A stretch of 64,000 nucleotides of DNA from Jacaranda mimosifolia. Its lineage: Eukaryota > Streptophyta > Magnoliopsida > Lamiales > Bignoniaceae. Positions 47,540 through 58,329 of this stretch are shown here, piece by piece. The number at the start of each line of letters is the position of its first letter. Positions within the stretch are counted from its first letter, which is position 1. The position numbers and the translations under genes were made by a program. The notes beneath the pieces were generated by a model. The model was not told where the DNA came from. It worked only from the letters and a program-made list of their open reading frames with translations, and made no database searches. Location: the NCBI GenBank assembly GCA_018894105.1, contig CM032118.1, positions 34,762,690-34,826,689 on the forward strand, given 5' to 3'.

Positions 47540-48191
47540 GGGGTGGCACAAACCAAACTGGTCCGGAGATGTAGCGCCAGGCCCAATCTTATATCCGAGG
47601 CCCATAGTTGCAGTCGACCTCTTTGTGACTCGTACCTCCTTGACAGAACGGCCTCTAGTCGACTTTATCGACCAGAGAGGTCGAGACAGTACAGTACGCT
47701 GCCTTCGCATTAAATGCACTGATGGGCGGCATGCCTCCGCATTAATGGCGCATGCCACCCCCTTTACCGTCTGACACAACAGGTGCCTCAACAGTGTACT
47801 ATCATATCCTTAAAACCTGGAAGGGCAATTACCTAGAACTATGTAGAGAGAGGAAATTACTAATCACCCCTTGCACAAGGGTAAAGGCCCTTTGAATGTA
47901 CCGGGGGCATCTCAGACAATTCCCCAAAAAGGAGAAGGCTATAAATTCTCTCACTTCAACATTTCTAAGGTATGCTCTAATACATACACTAAGCCCTTAC
48001 TCTGCTACTCGATATATTTCGTCGATCTGTACTGACTTGAGCGTCGGAGGGCCTAAATCGAGGGCTCCTCGGCTAGCCTAAGGTTTGTTGTGATTGTAGG
48101 ATTCGTCCCATCTAAACAAGAATACTAACCAGTGAGGTCAAGTTTCATCCAATCTTGTAGTTGGACCAGTACACAACGAAACGAACCCACA
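47534..48191 (+). repeat. 5' LTR of Tat-type element
   Basis: Matches 57383-58050 with differences that are mostly C/T and G/A. TATAAATT at 47940 is the likely promoter TATA. It ends ...CGAACCCACA. The first six bases read TATTAT instead of the TGATAT seen in the 3' LTR. Confidence 0.9.
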
Positions 48192-48194
48192 TCA

Positions 48195-48212
48195 TTTGGT
48201 GCCGTCTATGGG
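48195..48212 (+). promoter_or_regulatory. primer-binding site of Tat-type element
   Basis: TTGGTGCCGTCTATGGGA begins four bases after the 5' LTR. The TGGYGCCG start resembles plant primer sites of this lineage; I did not assign the tRNA. Confidence 0.6.
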
Positions 48213-48234
48213 AAGACTGATTCCTCTATCGAAA

Positions 48235-49816
48235 ATGGCGAACACCAGGCGAGTTCCCTCTGGGAGAGAAGAAAACAGGAGGTCCAGCTCCCCTCCCCTT
48301 CGACAACATCCAGAACCAAATGCCCAAGGATCCAGCGCCCAACCTGAGCCTCTGGTCACGTTAACGATGCCTCAGTTAATGCAGCTCATTAGTGAGTAAA
48401 TTTCGGTGTAAATTTCGGCCCAACTCTCAGTTGCGTTGAATCAACTCTCATTAGTGCCACGCCCCAGTTTGCGACCTCAGAGAGAGCGCGGCCTGAGGAG
48501 AACTCTCAGCGACCAGAATCGCGAAGACCCCCATCGAGAAGAGAATTGAGCCTAGGCCATTTTCCTAGAGAAGTGGTCCGTCCCCCGCCACAGGAAGAGG
48601 TAGTAGATTCCGTTGATCACGGCGTTTGACCCCTTCGATCCCCGCAGCACGATAGAGTCGAACGCTCCAGATTCAGGCCAGGCATAAATGCGTCCCAAGC
48701 GGACCAATAGGAGTGGGAGAAGGTATCTCATCAAGTACAGCAACTGAACAAGCGCCTGGATGAGATCTCAAAGAGGAATGTAGAGAGGACTCTCCATCCA
48801 GATGGGCAACAGAGGTTCCGGAGGGAACGAGACTCACCGTTCGTTCAGGAGATCATTGATGAATGTATTGCTATCGATGCTAAGATCCCGACTGGACTGC
48901 CAAGGTATGACGACTCATCAAACCCGAATGAACACCTGTTGCAATTTGAGCACATGATGCAGCTGCATGGGCATAATAAGTACATCCATACGAAGATGTT
49001 GGTAACTACATTTCATGGAGTAGCTCTTGATTGGTTTTTGAAGCTGGGCCAACGTCTATATTTTCGTATAACCAGCTGTGTGATAAGTTCTTGCATCAAT
49101 TTGCAAGTAGGAGAAAAGCCAAACTCCCCCATACGCATTTGCATACAGTGAGGCAGAATGAAGGAGAGTCCCTCCGCAATTTTTTCACCAGATTCAACAC
49201 GGAAGTATTGAAGATTAACAGCCCGTGGATTGAGTTCTTGATAGATGTGCTTTTCCTGGGCCTAAAACATAAAGAATGTGCAAATGTGCTCGTGTGCGAA
49301 TAGCCCAGATCGATAGAAGAGCTTATCGATCTCGCTGAGAGGTATATGACCCAGGAGGAGATGAATAAGCTAAAATATAGTAGTCTGGAAGTCGACAGAA
49401 AGAAAAATAAGGAGAAATATGACCGCCAAGTTAGAAAGGGGCGTCATTCCGCAATAAAATGCTTCCACGACTACACTCCGCTCAACCTCCTGAGGAAAGA
49501 GGTGTTGTTCGCCATACAGCATGAGAACCTGCTCAAGAAGCCTAGAAATATCACAGAAACTGAAGCTATGAAAAAATCAAAGAAATACTGTCATTTCCAT
49601 AGGCAGAAAGGGCACGACATAGAAGAATGCTTCAACTTGAAGGATGAGATTGAAAGACTGATTAGGCAGGGCCATTTGAAAAAATTCATTGAGGAACAGG
49701 TCAGGCGAGAAGAGGGCGGGACCGACTGGACTCCTCGTAGAGAAAGGTCGGCCAACCCGAGGAGAGAAGAAAAAGGGAAAAGACCCGCCCAAATCCCCGA
49801 TCTGCCCATTCGATGA
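48235..49816 (+). pseudogene. gag of Tat-type element, broken
   Basis: Starts at ATG 48235 (MANTRRVPSGREENRR). The reading moves to a second frame before 48840 (PFVQEIIDEC) and a third by 49031 (the rest of the capsid-type region, QFASRRKAKLPHTHLHTVRQ), so at least two frameshifts, plus stops near 48399 and 49303. The last part (49346-49816) is a 157-codon open piece with the zinc-knuckle-like CHFHRQKGHDIEECFNLKDE, typical of Tat gag, followed by a basic Arg/Lys-rich tail. The product would package the RNA into particles. Confidence 0.8.
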
Positions 49817-49981
49817 GTCATCGACATGATTGCAGGAGGCCCCACCGGAAGGGATTCCAGGAATGTAAGGAAGCAAACACAAAGACAACACGAGTCGACC
49901 AAACCAACAAAGGTCGAAATAGTATTTTAACTCTCAACTAGCTCCGAGCCAATCTCCTTCAGCGACTCAGACCTCGACCAT

Positions 49982-50420
49982 ATGGAAAACAAGGGAGTCG
50001 ACAGAAAAATAGATTGCTCCATGGTGGTAACTCTTGAAATTGCCAATTTCGAGGTCAGGAAAATATTGGTCGACAATAGTAGCTCTGTGAACATCATGTT
50101 CTTGTCCACCTTGAACAGAATGAAATTGGGGAAACTAAAGTTTGATCCAGTCAGAACACCACTGGTCGAATTTGGTGGGTCCAAGATCATTCCTGAAGGA
50201 TCCATCAACCTTTCCACAATATTTGGACAAGGCTGCTGCAGCCGAACATTGATGATCAACTATATAGTGGTCGACGCTCTATTTGCATACAATGTCATCG
50301 TTGGTCGACCAGCCCTCAATGACTTCAGAGCTATCATCTCCACTTACCACATGAAGATAAAGTTCCCAACCCCAGCTGGAGTAGGGGAACTCTTATGTAA
50401 CCTCAAGGATGCATGGCGCT
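49982..50420 (+). pseudogene. aspartic protease (retropepsin) domain of Tat-type element
   Basis: The catalytic loop appears as ILVDNSSSVNIMF near residue 31 of the open segment starting at 49982, with Asn for the usual Thr/Gly after Asp. The downstream flap/second-strand motif YNVIVGRPALNDF (about 50287) is well kept. It is open here and fused in frame to the start of the reverse transcriptase, ending at a stop at 50878. It would cleave the polyprotein. Confidence 0.8.
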
Positions 50421-50649
50421 GTTACACCATTTCAGTCGATTCCAACGAGCAGAGGAAGCGACCTCAATTGAAGCCCTCAGGGGATGCCCCAGTAGCGAAA
50501 CTCGAAGAGGGACCTTCATCTAAGAAGAGGAAGCTAGAAGACACCCGAGTCGAACCTGTCGGGGAGTTCAAAATAATAGAGCTCGAACCTGGAAACCCCG
50601 AGAAAACCACCAGGGTCGGGAGCGATATGGGAGATCGATTGGAATGTCT

Positions 50650-51460
50650 TCTGATTGACTTCCTCCGACGCAACATTGATATATTTGCATGTAAAGCCAC
50701 AGATCTTCAAGGAATCGACCCCAACATCATTGTCCATCGACTCAACGTAAACCCAGCTCACAAGCCAGTAAGACAGAAGACAAGAACCTTCAACGCTGAA
50801 AGGTCCCAAATCATTGTGGAAGAGGTCAGCAAGCTCTTAGAGTCAGGATACATTGTAGAAATTCAGTACCCTTCTTAGCTTTGCAATGTTGTACTTGTCC
50901 CAAGAGCGAGGGAAAATGGAGAATGTGTAATGATTTCACTGATTTAAATAAAACTTGCCCGAAGGATCCTTACCCCTTGCCTCGTATAGATTTATTAGTT
51001 GATTCAACTGCTGGATGTGAATTACTTAGTATGATGGATACCTTCCAAGGCTATTATTAAATATTTATGGCACCTGAAGACAGGGACAAGGCCTCTTTCG
51101 TCATCCCTAATGGTGTATACTGATTTTTGGTCATGCCCTTTGGACTTAAAAATGCAGGTGCACGTACCAAAGATTGGTCAATTTCAAGTTAAAAAATGAG
51201 ATCGAAAAGTCGATGGAAGTCTATGTCGACGACATGATTGTAAAAATCGAGAAGGCTGAGGACCACCTAGTCGACCTCAGCCACACCTTTGCCATATTGA
51301 GGGCCTTCGACATGAAACTCAACCCTAACAAGTGTACATTTGGCGTACGAGGGGGCAAGTTCCTCGGGTATAAGGTCAATCAGAGAGGGATCGAGGCAAA
51401 TCCGCAGAAGATCCAAGCGATCCTGGACATCGCCCCACCCCGCACAGCTTGAGAAGTCCA
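50650..51460 (+). pseudogene. reverse transcriptase domain of Tat-type element
   Basis: The leader FACKATDLQGIDPNIIVHRL is followed by EVSKLLESGYIVEIQYP and a stop at 50876-50878. The next 300 bp need two frames and contain several stops. The catalytic YVDDM box is intact at 51222-51236, followed by LNPNKCTFGVRGGKFLGYKV. Copies the element RNA to DNA when functional; inactive here. Confidence 0.85.
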
Positions 51461-51529
51461 ATGTTTGGTCGGCAGGGTCATAGCCCTCGGTAGATTCATA
51501 GCTTGACTGGCCGACAAGAGCCTACCTTT

Positions 51530-52010
51530 CTTCAAAATCCTCAGAAATGCCAAAAAATCTGGGTTCCAGTGGAATCAGCATTATGATCAAGCTTTGGTAG
51601 AGCTCAAGCAATACTTGTCTTCACCACCAATGCTCGCCAAACCCGAGCTCGGAGAAGTGCTACAGCTGTATCTGGTTGTGTCCTCTGCCTCCATCAGTTC
51701 AGTATTGACATCGACAAGAGAAGGGACCCCCCGTCCTGTATACTATTGCAGCAAGGCTTTGTACGGGCCCGAACACAATTATTTGGAGATTGAAAAATTT
51801 GCTTTAGCCCTCGTCACGGCAGCCCGGAAACTATGACCTTACTTCCAATCCCATGCAATCGTGGTGTTAACAAATCAACCGTTAAAGCAGGTGTTGTCGA
51901 AGCCCGATACCTTAGGTCGACTCACTAAATGGGCTATCGAGCTCGAAGAATTCGACATCACATTCCAACCGCGGACGGCCATAAAATCACAAGTCCTGGC
52001 CGACTTCCTC
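51530..52010 (+). pseudogene. RNase H domain of Tat-type element
   Basis: Segments ALVELKQYLSSPPMLAKPEL and GPEHNYLEIEKFALALVTAA are typical of gypsy pol after the reverse transcriptase. The first catalytic Asp of the usual DAS motif is not present (VVSSASISSVL). A stop at 51834-51836 splits the domain; the next open piece (from 51861) continues in the same frame. Confidence 0.8.
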
Positions 52011-52054
52011 ATCGAAAGACTCGACCTACCGATACAAAATGTTGAGAACACCTC

Positions 52055-52346
52055 AGTATGGACTCTACATGTTGATAGATCAGCAACCACATTAGGAGGC
52101 AGGATATGTGTATCCCTCCGTTCCCCACTTGATGAGGAGTATGATTTTGCAATAAAACTTGACTTCCCGATCACCAACAATGAAGTAGAATATGAGGCTC
52201 TCATCGTAGGAATGCATATGGCCACAACTCGCGGCGTCGAGCAGCTGGCAGCGTTCACTGATTCTCAGCTGGTCGCAGAGCAGGTGGAGGGCAATTTCGA
52301 GGCGAATGAGCTCAAAATGACTCAATACCTGTCAGAAGTAAAATAA
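52055..52346 (+). pseudogene. second (archaeal-type) RNase H of Tat-type element
   Basis: TLHVDRSATTLGGRICV, NNEVEYEALIVGMHMA and LAAFTDSQLVAEQVEG follow the D..E..D pattern of the extra RNase H found in Tat/Ogre retrotransposons. The domain is open in this copy up to a stop at 52344-52346. Its presence is the strongest lineage marker of the element. Confidence 0.8.
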
Positions 52347-52719
52347 TTACGACAATTGTTCAAGAGTTTCACCTTAAGCCAGGTCCCCCGAACGGAAAAC
52401 AAATGAGCAGACGCTCTCTCGAAGCTAGCCAGCTTGGCGAAGGGTACCAGAGAGAGAACCATAACCTTTTTGGTGGTCGGCAAACCTTGTGCCAATGCCG
52501 CCAATCATAGCCTCGTCGAATGCGTCGGAGAGACAACCCCTTCTTGGTAAGAGCCAATCAAGCTTTACTTGAGTCAAGGGACCCTGCTCACCGATGATAA
52601 GGAAGCCCGCAGACTTAGAGGACTGGCGGCCAAATTTGCACAAGATGAGCATGGACAACTTTATAGGAGGTCAATATTAGGACCCCCACTGAATGTCTAG
52701 CACCCGATGAGGCGAACAA

Positions 52720-53765
52720 AGTATTGCAGGATATACATGCCGGCATCTGCGGCAACCATTCTGGCGGCCGATCCTTAGCGCACAAGGTTGTCCATTACGG
52801 ATATTTTTGGCCGACCTTGTTGCAAGACTCAGTCGACTTCGCTACAAAATGCCCGTCGTGCCAAATCCATTCGAACATTCAGCACCAACCAGCCACATCG
52901 ATGGTCAACGTCCAGATCGCTTGGCCATTTGACCAGTGAGGGATCGACATAGTTGGATCTCTCCCAAAGACTTCGGGCCAGCGTAAGTTTATCATAGTGG
53001 CAGTCGAATACTTCACTAAATGGGTAGAAGCCAAAGCAGTTTCGAAGATCACCGATACGGCCATCAAGACTTTCATTTGAAAAAATATAATCTGTTGATT
53101 TGGGTTGCCTAAGGTCATAATCTTGGATAATAGCACTCAATTTCAAAGCAAGAGCATGAGGAAGTGGTGCGAGGCCCTAGGAATCACCCAACACTTCACT
53201 TCGGTAGGAAATCCCCAATTTAATGGCCGGACCGAGGTCACAAACAGAACAGTTCTCGACCACCTCAAGACTCGAATAGCAAGGATGAGGGCTAGTTGGG
53301 CAAATGACCTCCCATGGGTGATTTAGGCCTACAGAACTACGTCTCGAACAGCCACGGGCCGCAGCCCATATAGCTTAGTCTACGGATCTGAAGCAGTAAT
53401 CCCGTCCGAGCGGATCCAGCACACAACTCGGGTAATCTATTATAATCCGATCACAAATGTATCGAAAAGGACTCTGGACCTAATAACTATCGACGAGCAG
53501 TGCCACGCAGCCTACAAAACGAGGCAGTGATACCGGTCAAAAATGGTGGAGCGCTATAACAGAACAGTACAACCCCGGAGTTTCAAAGTTGGCGACCTTG
53601 TTCTCAAGAAAGTGGAAGTGTAAAAAAATGTGGGAAAACTTGACCTAAAATGGGAGGGACCTTACTCAGTGATTAAAGTGTCAAAAAACAATGCCTATCG
53701 ACTAGCAGATGCAACAAGCCGTGAACTACCTTGACCTTGGAACGCAGTAAACTTGAAAAAAAAAA
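52720..53765 (+). pseudogene. integrase domain of Tat-type element
   Basis: One frame read through several stops. Zinc-binding part: HYGYFWPTLLQDSVDFATKC with CPSC. Core: GIDIVGSLPKTSGQ (first Asp), VIILDNSTQFQSKS (second Asp) and GRTEVTNRTVLDHLKTRIAR (Glu), so the D,D-35-E triad is still recognisable. C-terminal: FKVGDLVLKKVEV and KLDLKWEGPYSVIKVS. Internal stops lie at about 52937, 53078, 53324, 53528, 53621 and 53731, mostly TGA/TAG at places where relatives have Trp or Arg. Confidence 0.85.
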
Positions 53766-53860
53766 TTTGTATAAAAGGCCATTGGCACCCTTTGTATCTC
53801 TCCACAGCAATAAAATTATGGCATGTTCTGACTACATGAAACCTGCAGAATCTCCTCTCC

Positions 53861-54175
53861 AAAGTCGACCTCGTAGTCGACAAATCTGGCTTCATGCCGC
53901 CAAGTTGAGGCATATTAGCTTGTTAGCCGAGACCACTAAGTTGACCCTGTAGTCAGTAAAGCTGGCTTCATGCTGCCAAGTCAAAGCTTATTAGCCGAGA
54001 CCACAAAGTCGACCCCGTAGTCGGCAAAGCTGGCTTCACGCCACCAAGTCGAGGCTTATTAGCTAAGACCACAAAGTCGACCCTGCAGTCGACAAAATGG
54101 TTTTCATACCGCCAAGTCGAGGCATTTCAGCCAAGACCAGATGTTCGACTCCGCAGTCGATAAGATCGCATAGCT
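53861..54175 (+). repeat. tandem array of 67-77-bp units in the Tat-type element
   Basis: Five imperfect units beginning AAAGTCGACCYCGTAGTCG (about 53861, 53938, 54005, 54073 and 54142) with GGCTTCATGCCGCCAAGT inside. Short arrays between integrase and the 3' LTR are common in Ogre/Tat elements. Confidence 0.75.
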
Positions 54176-54542
54176 TTACTGCTCATGATACGAAATCAAC
54201 TCCATGGTCGCAAAGTTATGCAAAGCTCCAATGCTAATTATTACGCTTGCGTATCAATCACAATTTACTCGATGTGGGCCATGAATGAATGCTAATCTTG
54301 CGAGCATTCGACCATAAATTTATATGCGCAGAACAATAAAGACTATGGATATTACCTACTAAAGAACATGCTCATTAGCGTGAATAATTCATACTAAAAG
54401 CGAGAAATCATCGTCGTCGCACATAAAATTATAAAAATACCCATTTGCGCATCAGCGCAAATAACCAACCGTTCAAGAGCCTCATCGAGGCATATACATC
54501 ACATCTCAGAAAAAAAAAAATAATGAAAATAAACAATCAAAG

Positions 54543-57010
54543 CTAATTAGAGCTGGCAACCTCCTCAGCAGCAAGGTCGGACTCCTCACTAGCAAGAGCA
54601 GCAGTGGGCGTAGGCTGAGGCATAGCCACGACGATGGGGACAGCAACGGTCTTCAGTCGAGAAGGGTTGGCTGCGTCTTGCAGGAATTGCCTTTCAGGAA
54701 TAGGAAAATGTGCAGCAGCATCGACCGTCCCCTCATTCACCTTGAAGGCAAAGTCGCTAGCGAACTCAAACTCTTTAGCGACGGCGTTCAGCCTTCGCTT
54801 GACCTCGGCCCACCTTCTTTCCTCCTCAGTCAGCTGTGCCTCTAATACGCCCTCTACTCCCGTGGCTTCGACGACTGCCCCCTCCGCATTACCCTCATCC
54901 TCGGGGTAAGGTCATAACTGTTCATCAAGCAAGTGGCTTACGCGGGACTGGTCTTCAGGTCGAAAATAGTAGCCCAAAAACTACAGCTGCTTAAGGGCCT
55001 TTTTGAACGAGCTCCAGGCATCGTTGAGAGCGAGAACGACACTTGCATCCTGGAATGCAGGACTTAACATAAATTGCTGCACTGCCTCCCGACGCACCAA
55101 CGACAGTATCTGTTTGAATTCAGCCCAAGCCTCTGCCAGACTTGCATTCCGACCAGCAGATCGACCAGAATTGTAAGCGACCTGCAGATCCAATTGCAGT
55201 TTTTTAACCAGCCCGTCCATTTTGGTCCTCTCCTGGACAGCCATGAACACCTGCTCATCCTTCTGCTCGAGGTCCTTTATCAGTTGCCCGACCTGCCTCT
55301 CCAGCTCGTCAACTCTTATCTACGAAGACTCGAGCTGAGCCTTCAGAGTCTTGGTGTCGCCACCAGCCTCCAGTTGCTCCCGATCCACTAGGGCCAGCTT
55401 TGACCTCCGATAAAAATTGTAGCCCAGTTGACCGATCTGAAAGATAATGATATCAGATACTTGATTAGAGTGTAATAATACAAAAATAAAGCAGAGAACT
55501 TTACCATGTTGGCATAGTAAGCCAACTCCCGAAGAGCCGCATCCTGGCTCAGTCCCATGATCCTCCTCTGGTTAGCCACGAACTGACCTGCTAACAACAC
55601 TTTCAGAGGAGCAGCCCCGGTCGGCCCTGCAGTGTCCATACAGAGTGAATTATGCATGACCGGGCTGGGTTCTGTTTCGAATCAAGGCGAAGGAAATTTT
55701 GGCAAGCTGAACAACAGTTTATCCCCTCGATCGCCAAAGAGATCATTCCCGGTTGGCGGTCCCGACCCCGTTGCTTTGCCCTTTCCCTTCTCGGCAGCAG
55801 CCCTCTTCAGAACAGGCCCTCCCTGTTCCACCATTGCCCTCTTGCCCCGACCTACGGGGCTGTCACCTATGGTCGCTAGCTATCGACCAGGTGATGGCGT
55901 TGGTGACGGAGTAGGCGCCGCAGCCTCTTAGCGAAGCTCCTCGATTGCTGCGGCTGCTCGGCGAGCCACCGTTCCCTGTCGCCGCTGTCGATTTCTCTCT
56001 GCTTTCGCTAAAGCCTCTGCCCTTGATCTGTTCATGATGTCTGCACGATCTGCAGAGCAGCAAAATAACAATAGTAAAAAATGATAACAACAATGAAAAA
56101 GCAACAAATTACAAGAAGCGCTGTCTACCTAGACGATCATTTGCAGGCAAATCTAACGAAGCTGGCGATAACCCAGCCAACACTAAATGCCTCTCCTCGA
56201 TAAAGACTGAGGCCTCCATCTGGCCAAATTCAACCAAGTCCCGAACAAAGGTGTTTGGCCAGGTCGGGGTAAGGTTCCCTGGCATGTCGACATGCCCCCT
56301 CCACCAGCCCCTTGGAATATTGAAACCCCCAACCACTTGAACAAACAGGTACCATTTTTTCCATTCTTGCCCATATAAAGAAGCAGGGGCTACAAGGAAT
56401 TTACGGAGTGGTAGAGCGGTTAAATAATAGAAGCTCGACTCGTCGGTGCTACCCGACTTGCAAGACATGGGCAGATGAAAGAGGTTAGAAAAGTTTTCGA
56501 AGCTAGCGGGCTGATTGAACAGATGCATCAAAATAATAAAGCTACAGATAGTGGAGAAATAATTGGGCAGCAGTTGAGTTATGCACACTTGGAGACCCCT
56601 AAGCAGATTAACTATGGTGTCACTCAGGAGGAACCTAAGACCACATTTAAAATCGTCCTTGAAAACAGTTATACAACCTGCAGGAGGACGATGCATTCGA
56701 CCAGTCTCCCCGGGAGTTAGAAGTTCGTATTCAGTAGGAATATGATATAACTGCCTAAGACGTCTCAGGTTGACAGGGTTTATGGTGGACACAATCTCAC
56801 TATAATGATTTTGCGTGAATAGTCACCCCGCGAAGGAGGAACCTGGCTTGGCCCAGCTTCATCCCCCTCGCGGTCGCTACTTGAGCTGCTGGAACTGGAA
56901 TCGTCACTCGATGACCCACTAGATTGCCCAAAAACATATCTAGGCCTATCAAACTGGGTGGCCTTACTATCCCCCCCTCGACTACCCTTAGAGCTGTATA
57001 AACCCAGCAT
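54543..57010 (-). pseudogene. antisense reading frame of the Tat-type element (gypsy-type transposon domain)
   Basis: Runs opposite to gag-pol. From ATG 57010: a Ser/Asp-rich N-terminus (about residues 29-50), a frameshift near 56800, then a 220-codon segment 56792-56109 with GRMHRPPAGCITVFKDDFKC, LFNQPASFENFSNLFHLPM and EWKKWYLFVQVVGGFNIPRG. This resembles the Pfam 'putative gypsy type transposon' family (Transposase_28). Next a basic segment (MNRSRAEALAKAERNRQRRQ, 56035), then QDAALRELAYYANM, a GT..AG intron 55504-55437, and a long acidic, coiled-coil-like tail to 54543. At least three in-frame stops break it. Antisense frames here are known in Grande and Retand; their function is not established. 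Family assignment is from memory of motif style. Confidence 0.7.
55437..55504 (-). other. putative 68-bp intron in the antisense frame
   Basis: On the minus strand, ATG|GTAAAG at 55505/55504 and TTTCAG|ATCGG at 55437/55436. Removing it joins two open segments in frame; reading through would meet a stop. Length is typical for a small plant intron. Confidence 0.55.
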
Positions 57011-57364
57011 GATGTCAAAAATCTAAATGACAAGAAGTAGAAATGAAGGAGCACTTACTGAATAGAAGAGCTAAAAGCAAAAAATCTTGAATGCGAGGAC
57101 GTTTGGACAAGCGCTTGACCAGAAGCAAATGCAGTAAAAGTAAAAATGGTTGGTTTTACCACGGATATTTATAGGAGAGCAAACGCGAGAAACCAAGCTC
57201 CTGTAATAATGCATGTAACCACCACGCCGCCCCACATGCGCCACGATGTAACTGCTCAATAAATGCGCCTAACCTTGGTCGACTTTCGAAAAACCCTGGT
57301 CGATTCTTAAAAATGAACATCAAGCTACTTCACAACGCTTCTCTTCGAATTTTCGTTCAGCCTT

Positions 57365-57382
57365 GCGAAGTGGGGGGACTCA
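57365..57382 (+). promoter_or_regulatory. polypurine tract of Tat-type element
   Basis: GCGAAGTGGGGGGACTCA lies directly before the TGATATGGGG start of the 3' LTR, the expected plus-strand primer position. Confidence 0.6.
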
Positions 57383-58050
57383 TGATATGGGGTGGCCCAA
57401 ACCAAACTAGCCCAGAGACGCAGTGCCAGGCCCAATCTTGCATCCGAGGCCCATAGTTGCAATCGACCTCGGTCGACCTCTTTCGTGACCTGTACCTCCA
57501 TGACAGAACGGCCTCTGGTCGACTTTGTCGACCAGAGAGGTCAAGACAGTACAGTACGCTGCCTCCGCATTAAATGCACTAATGGGCAGCATGCCTCCGC
57601 ATTAATGGCGCATGCTACCCCTTTTACCGTCTGACACAGCAGGCGCCTCAACAGTGTATTATCATATCCTTAAAACTTGGAAGGGCAGTTACCTGGAACT
57701 ATGCAGAGAGAGGAAATTACTAATAACCCGTGCACAAGGGTAAAGGCCCTTTGAATGTACCTGGGGCATCTCAGACAATTCCCCAAAAAGGAGAAGGCTA
57801 TAAATACTCTCACTTCAACCTTTCTAAGGTATGCTCTAATACATACACTAAGCCTTTACTCTGCTGCTCGATATATCTCGTCGATCCGTACTGACTTGAG
57901 CGTTGGAGGGCCTGAGTCGAGGGCTCCTCGGCTAGCCTGACATTTGCTGTGATTGTAGGATTCGTCCCACCTAAACAAGAATACCAACCAGTGAGGTCAA
58001 GTTTCATCCAATCTTGTAGTTGGACCAGTACACAACGAATCGAACCCGCA
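57383..58050 (+). repeat. 3' LTR of Tat-type element
   Basis: Starts TGATATGGGGTGGCC and ends CGAACCCGCA, keeping the TG..CA borders. TATAAATA at 57799-57806 corresponds to the promoter TATA of the 5' LTR. A small duplication (TCGACCTCGG) near 57465 is absent from the 5' LTR. Confidence 0.9.
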
Positions 58051-58329
58051 TAAATTATTATTTACTTATCCTTATAAATTTTATTATATGGGCCTAGATT
58101 ATAATTATGTGTGTGTGTATATGTATATATATAATAAAAAAGCTCATTTATGTTCGTGAGCTTTTTGAATCGAATATTATTGAACTCGATTCGACTCATT
58201 TGACTGACAAGCTCGAGCTCAACTCAATTTGAACTCAAAAAATTGAGCCGAGTTCGAGCTTTCATCGAGTTGAACCCAAATTATTCGCGAATCGTCGAAT
58301 TTCATCTCATTTACACTCTTACCATCAAA

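Larger units (their letters stand above)
47534..58050 (+). mobile_element. Ty3/gypsy retrotransposon, Tat/Ogre type, decayed
   Basis: 10.5 kb with LTRs of 658 and 668 bp. Order: primer site, gag, protease, reverse transcriptase, RNase H, second (archaeal-type) RNase H, integrase, a 67-77-bp tandem array, a long antisense reading frame, polypurine tract. A double RNase H plus an extra frame between integrase and the 3' LTR is the hallmark of the Tat lineage (Ogre, Grande, Retand). Every domain is interrupted by stops or frameshifts, so it cannot move on its own. The flanks are ATT-rich, and the 5-bp duplication cannot be read unambiguously. Base composition is clearly richer in G+C than the surroundings. 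Confidence 0.92.
47150..58321. mobile_element. hAT-like element split by the large LTR element
   Basis: Left end TAGGGGTGTAAACGAG at 47150; right end, inverted, TAAGAGTGTAAATGAG at 58321. A perfect 8-bp duplication CCATCAAA (47142-47149 and 58322-58329) is diagnostic of hAT-type insertion. Without the LTR element (47534-58050) it would be about 650 bp: non-autonomous, made of GAGCTCGAGC/GCTCAAGCTCG words in both orientations. Confidence 0.85.

Noticed and set aside
47292..47791. Open frames of 160-180 codons on both strands over the LTR border
   Set aside because: They depend on the ATT microsatellite (poly-Ile) and join hAT-like and LTR sequence; not a gene.
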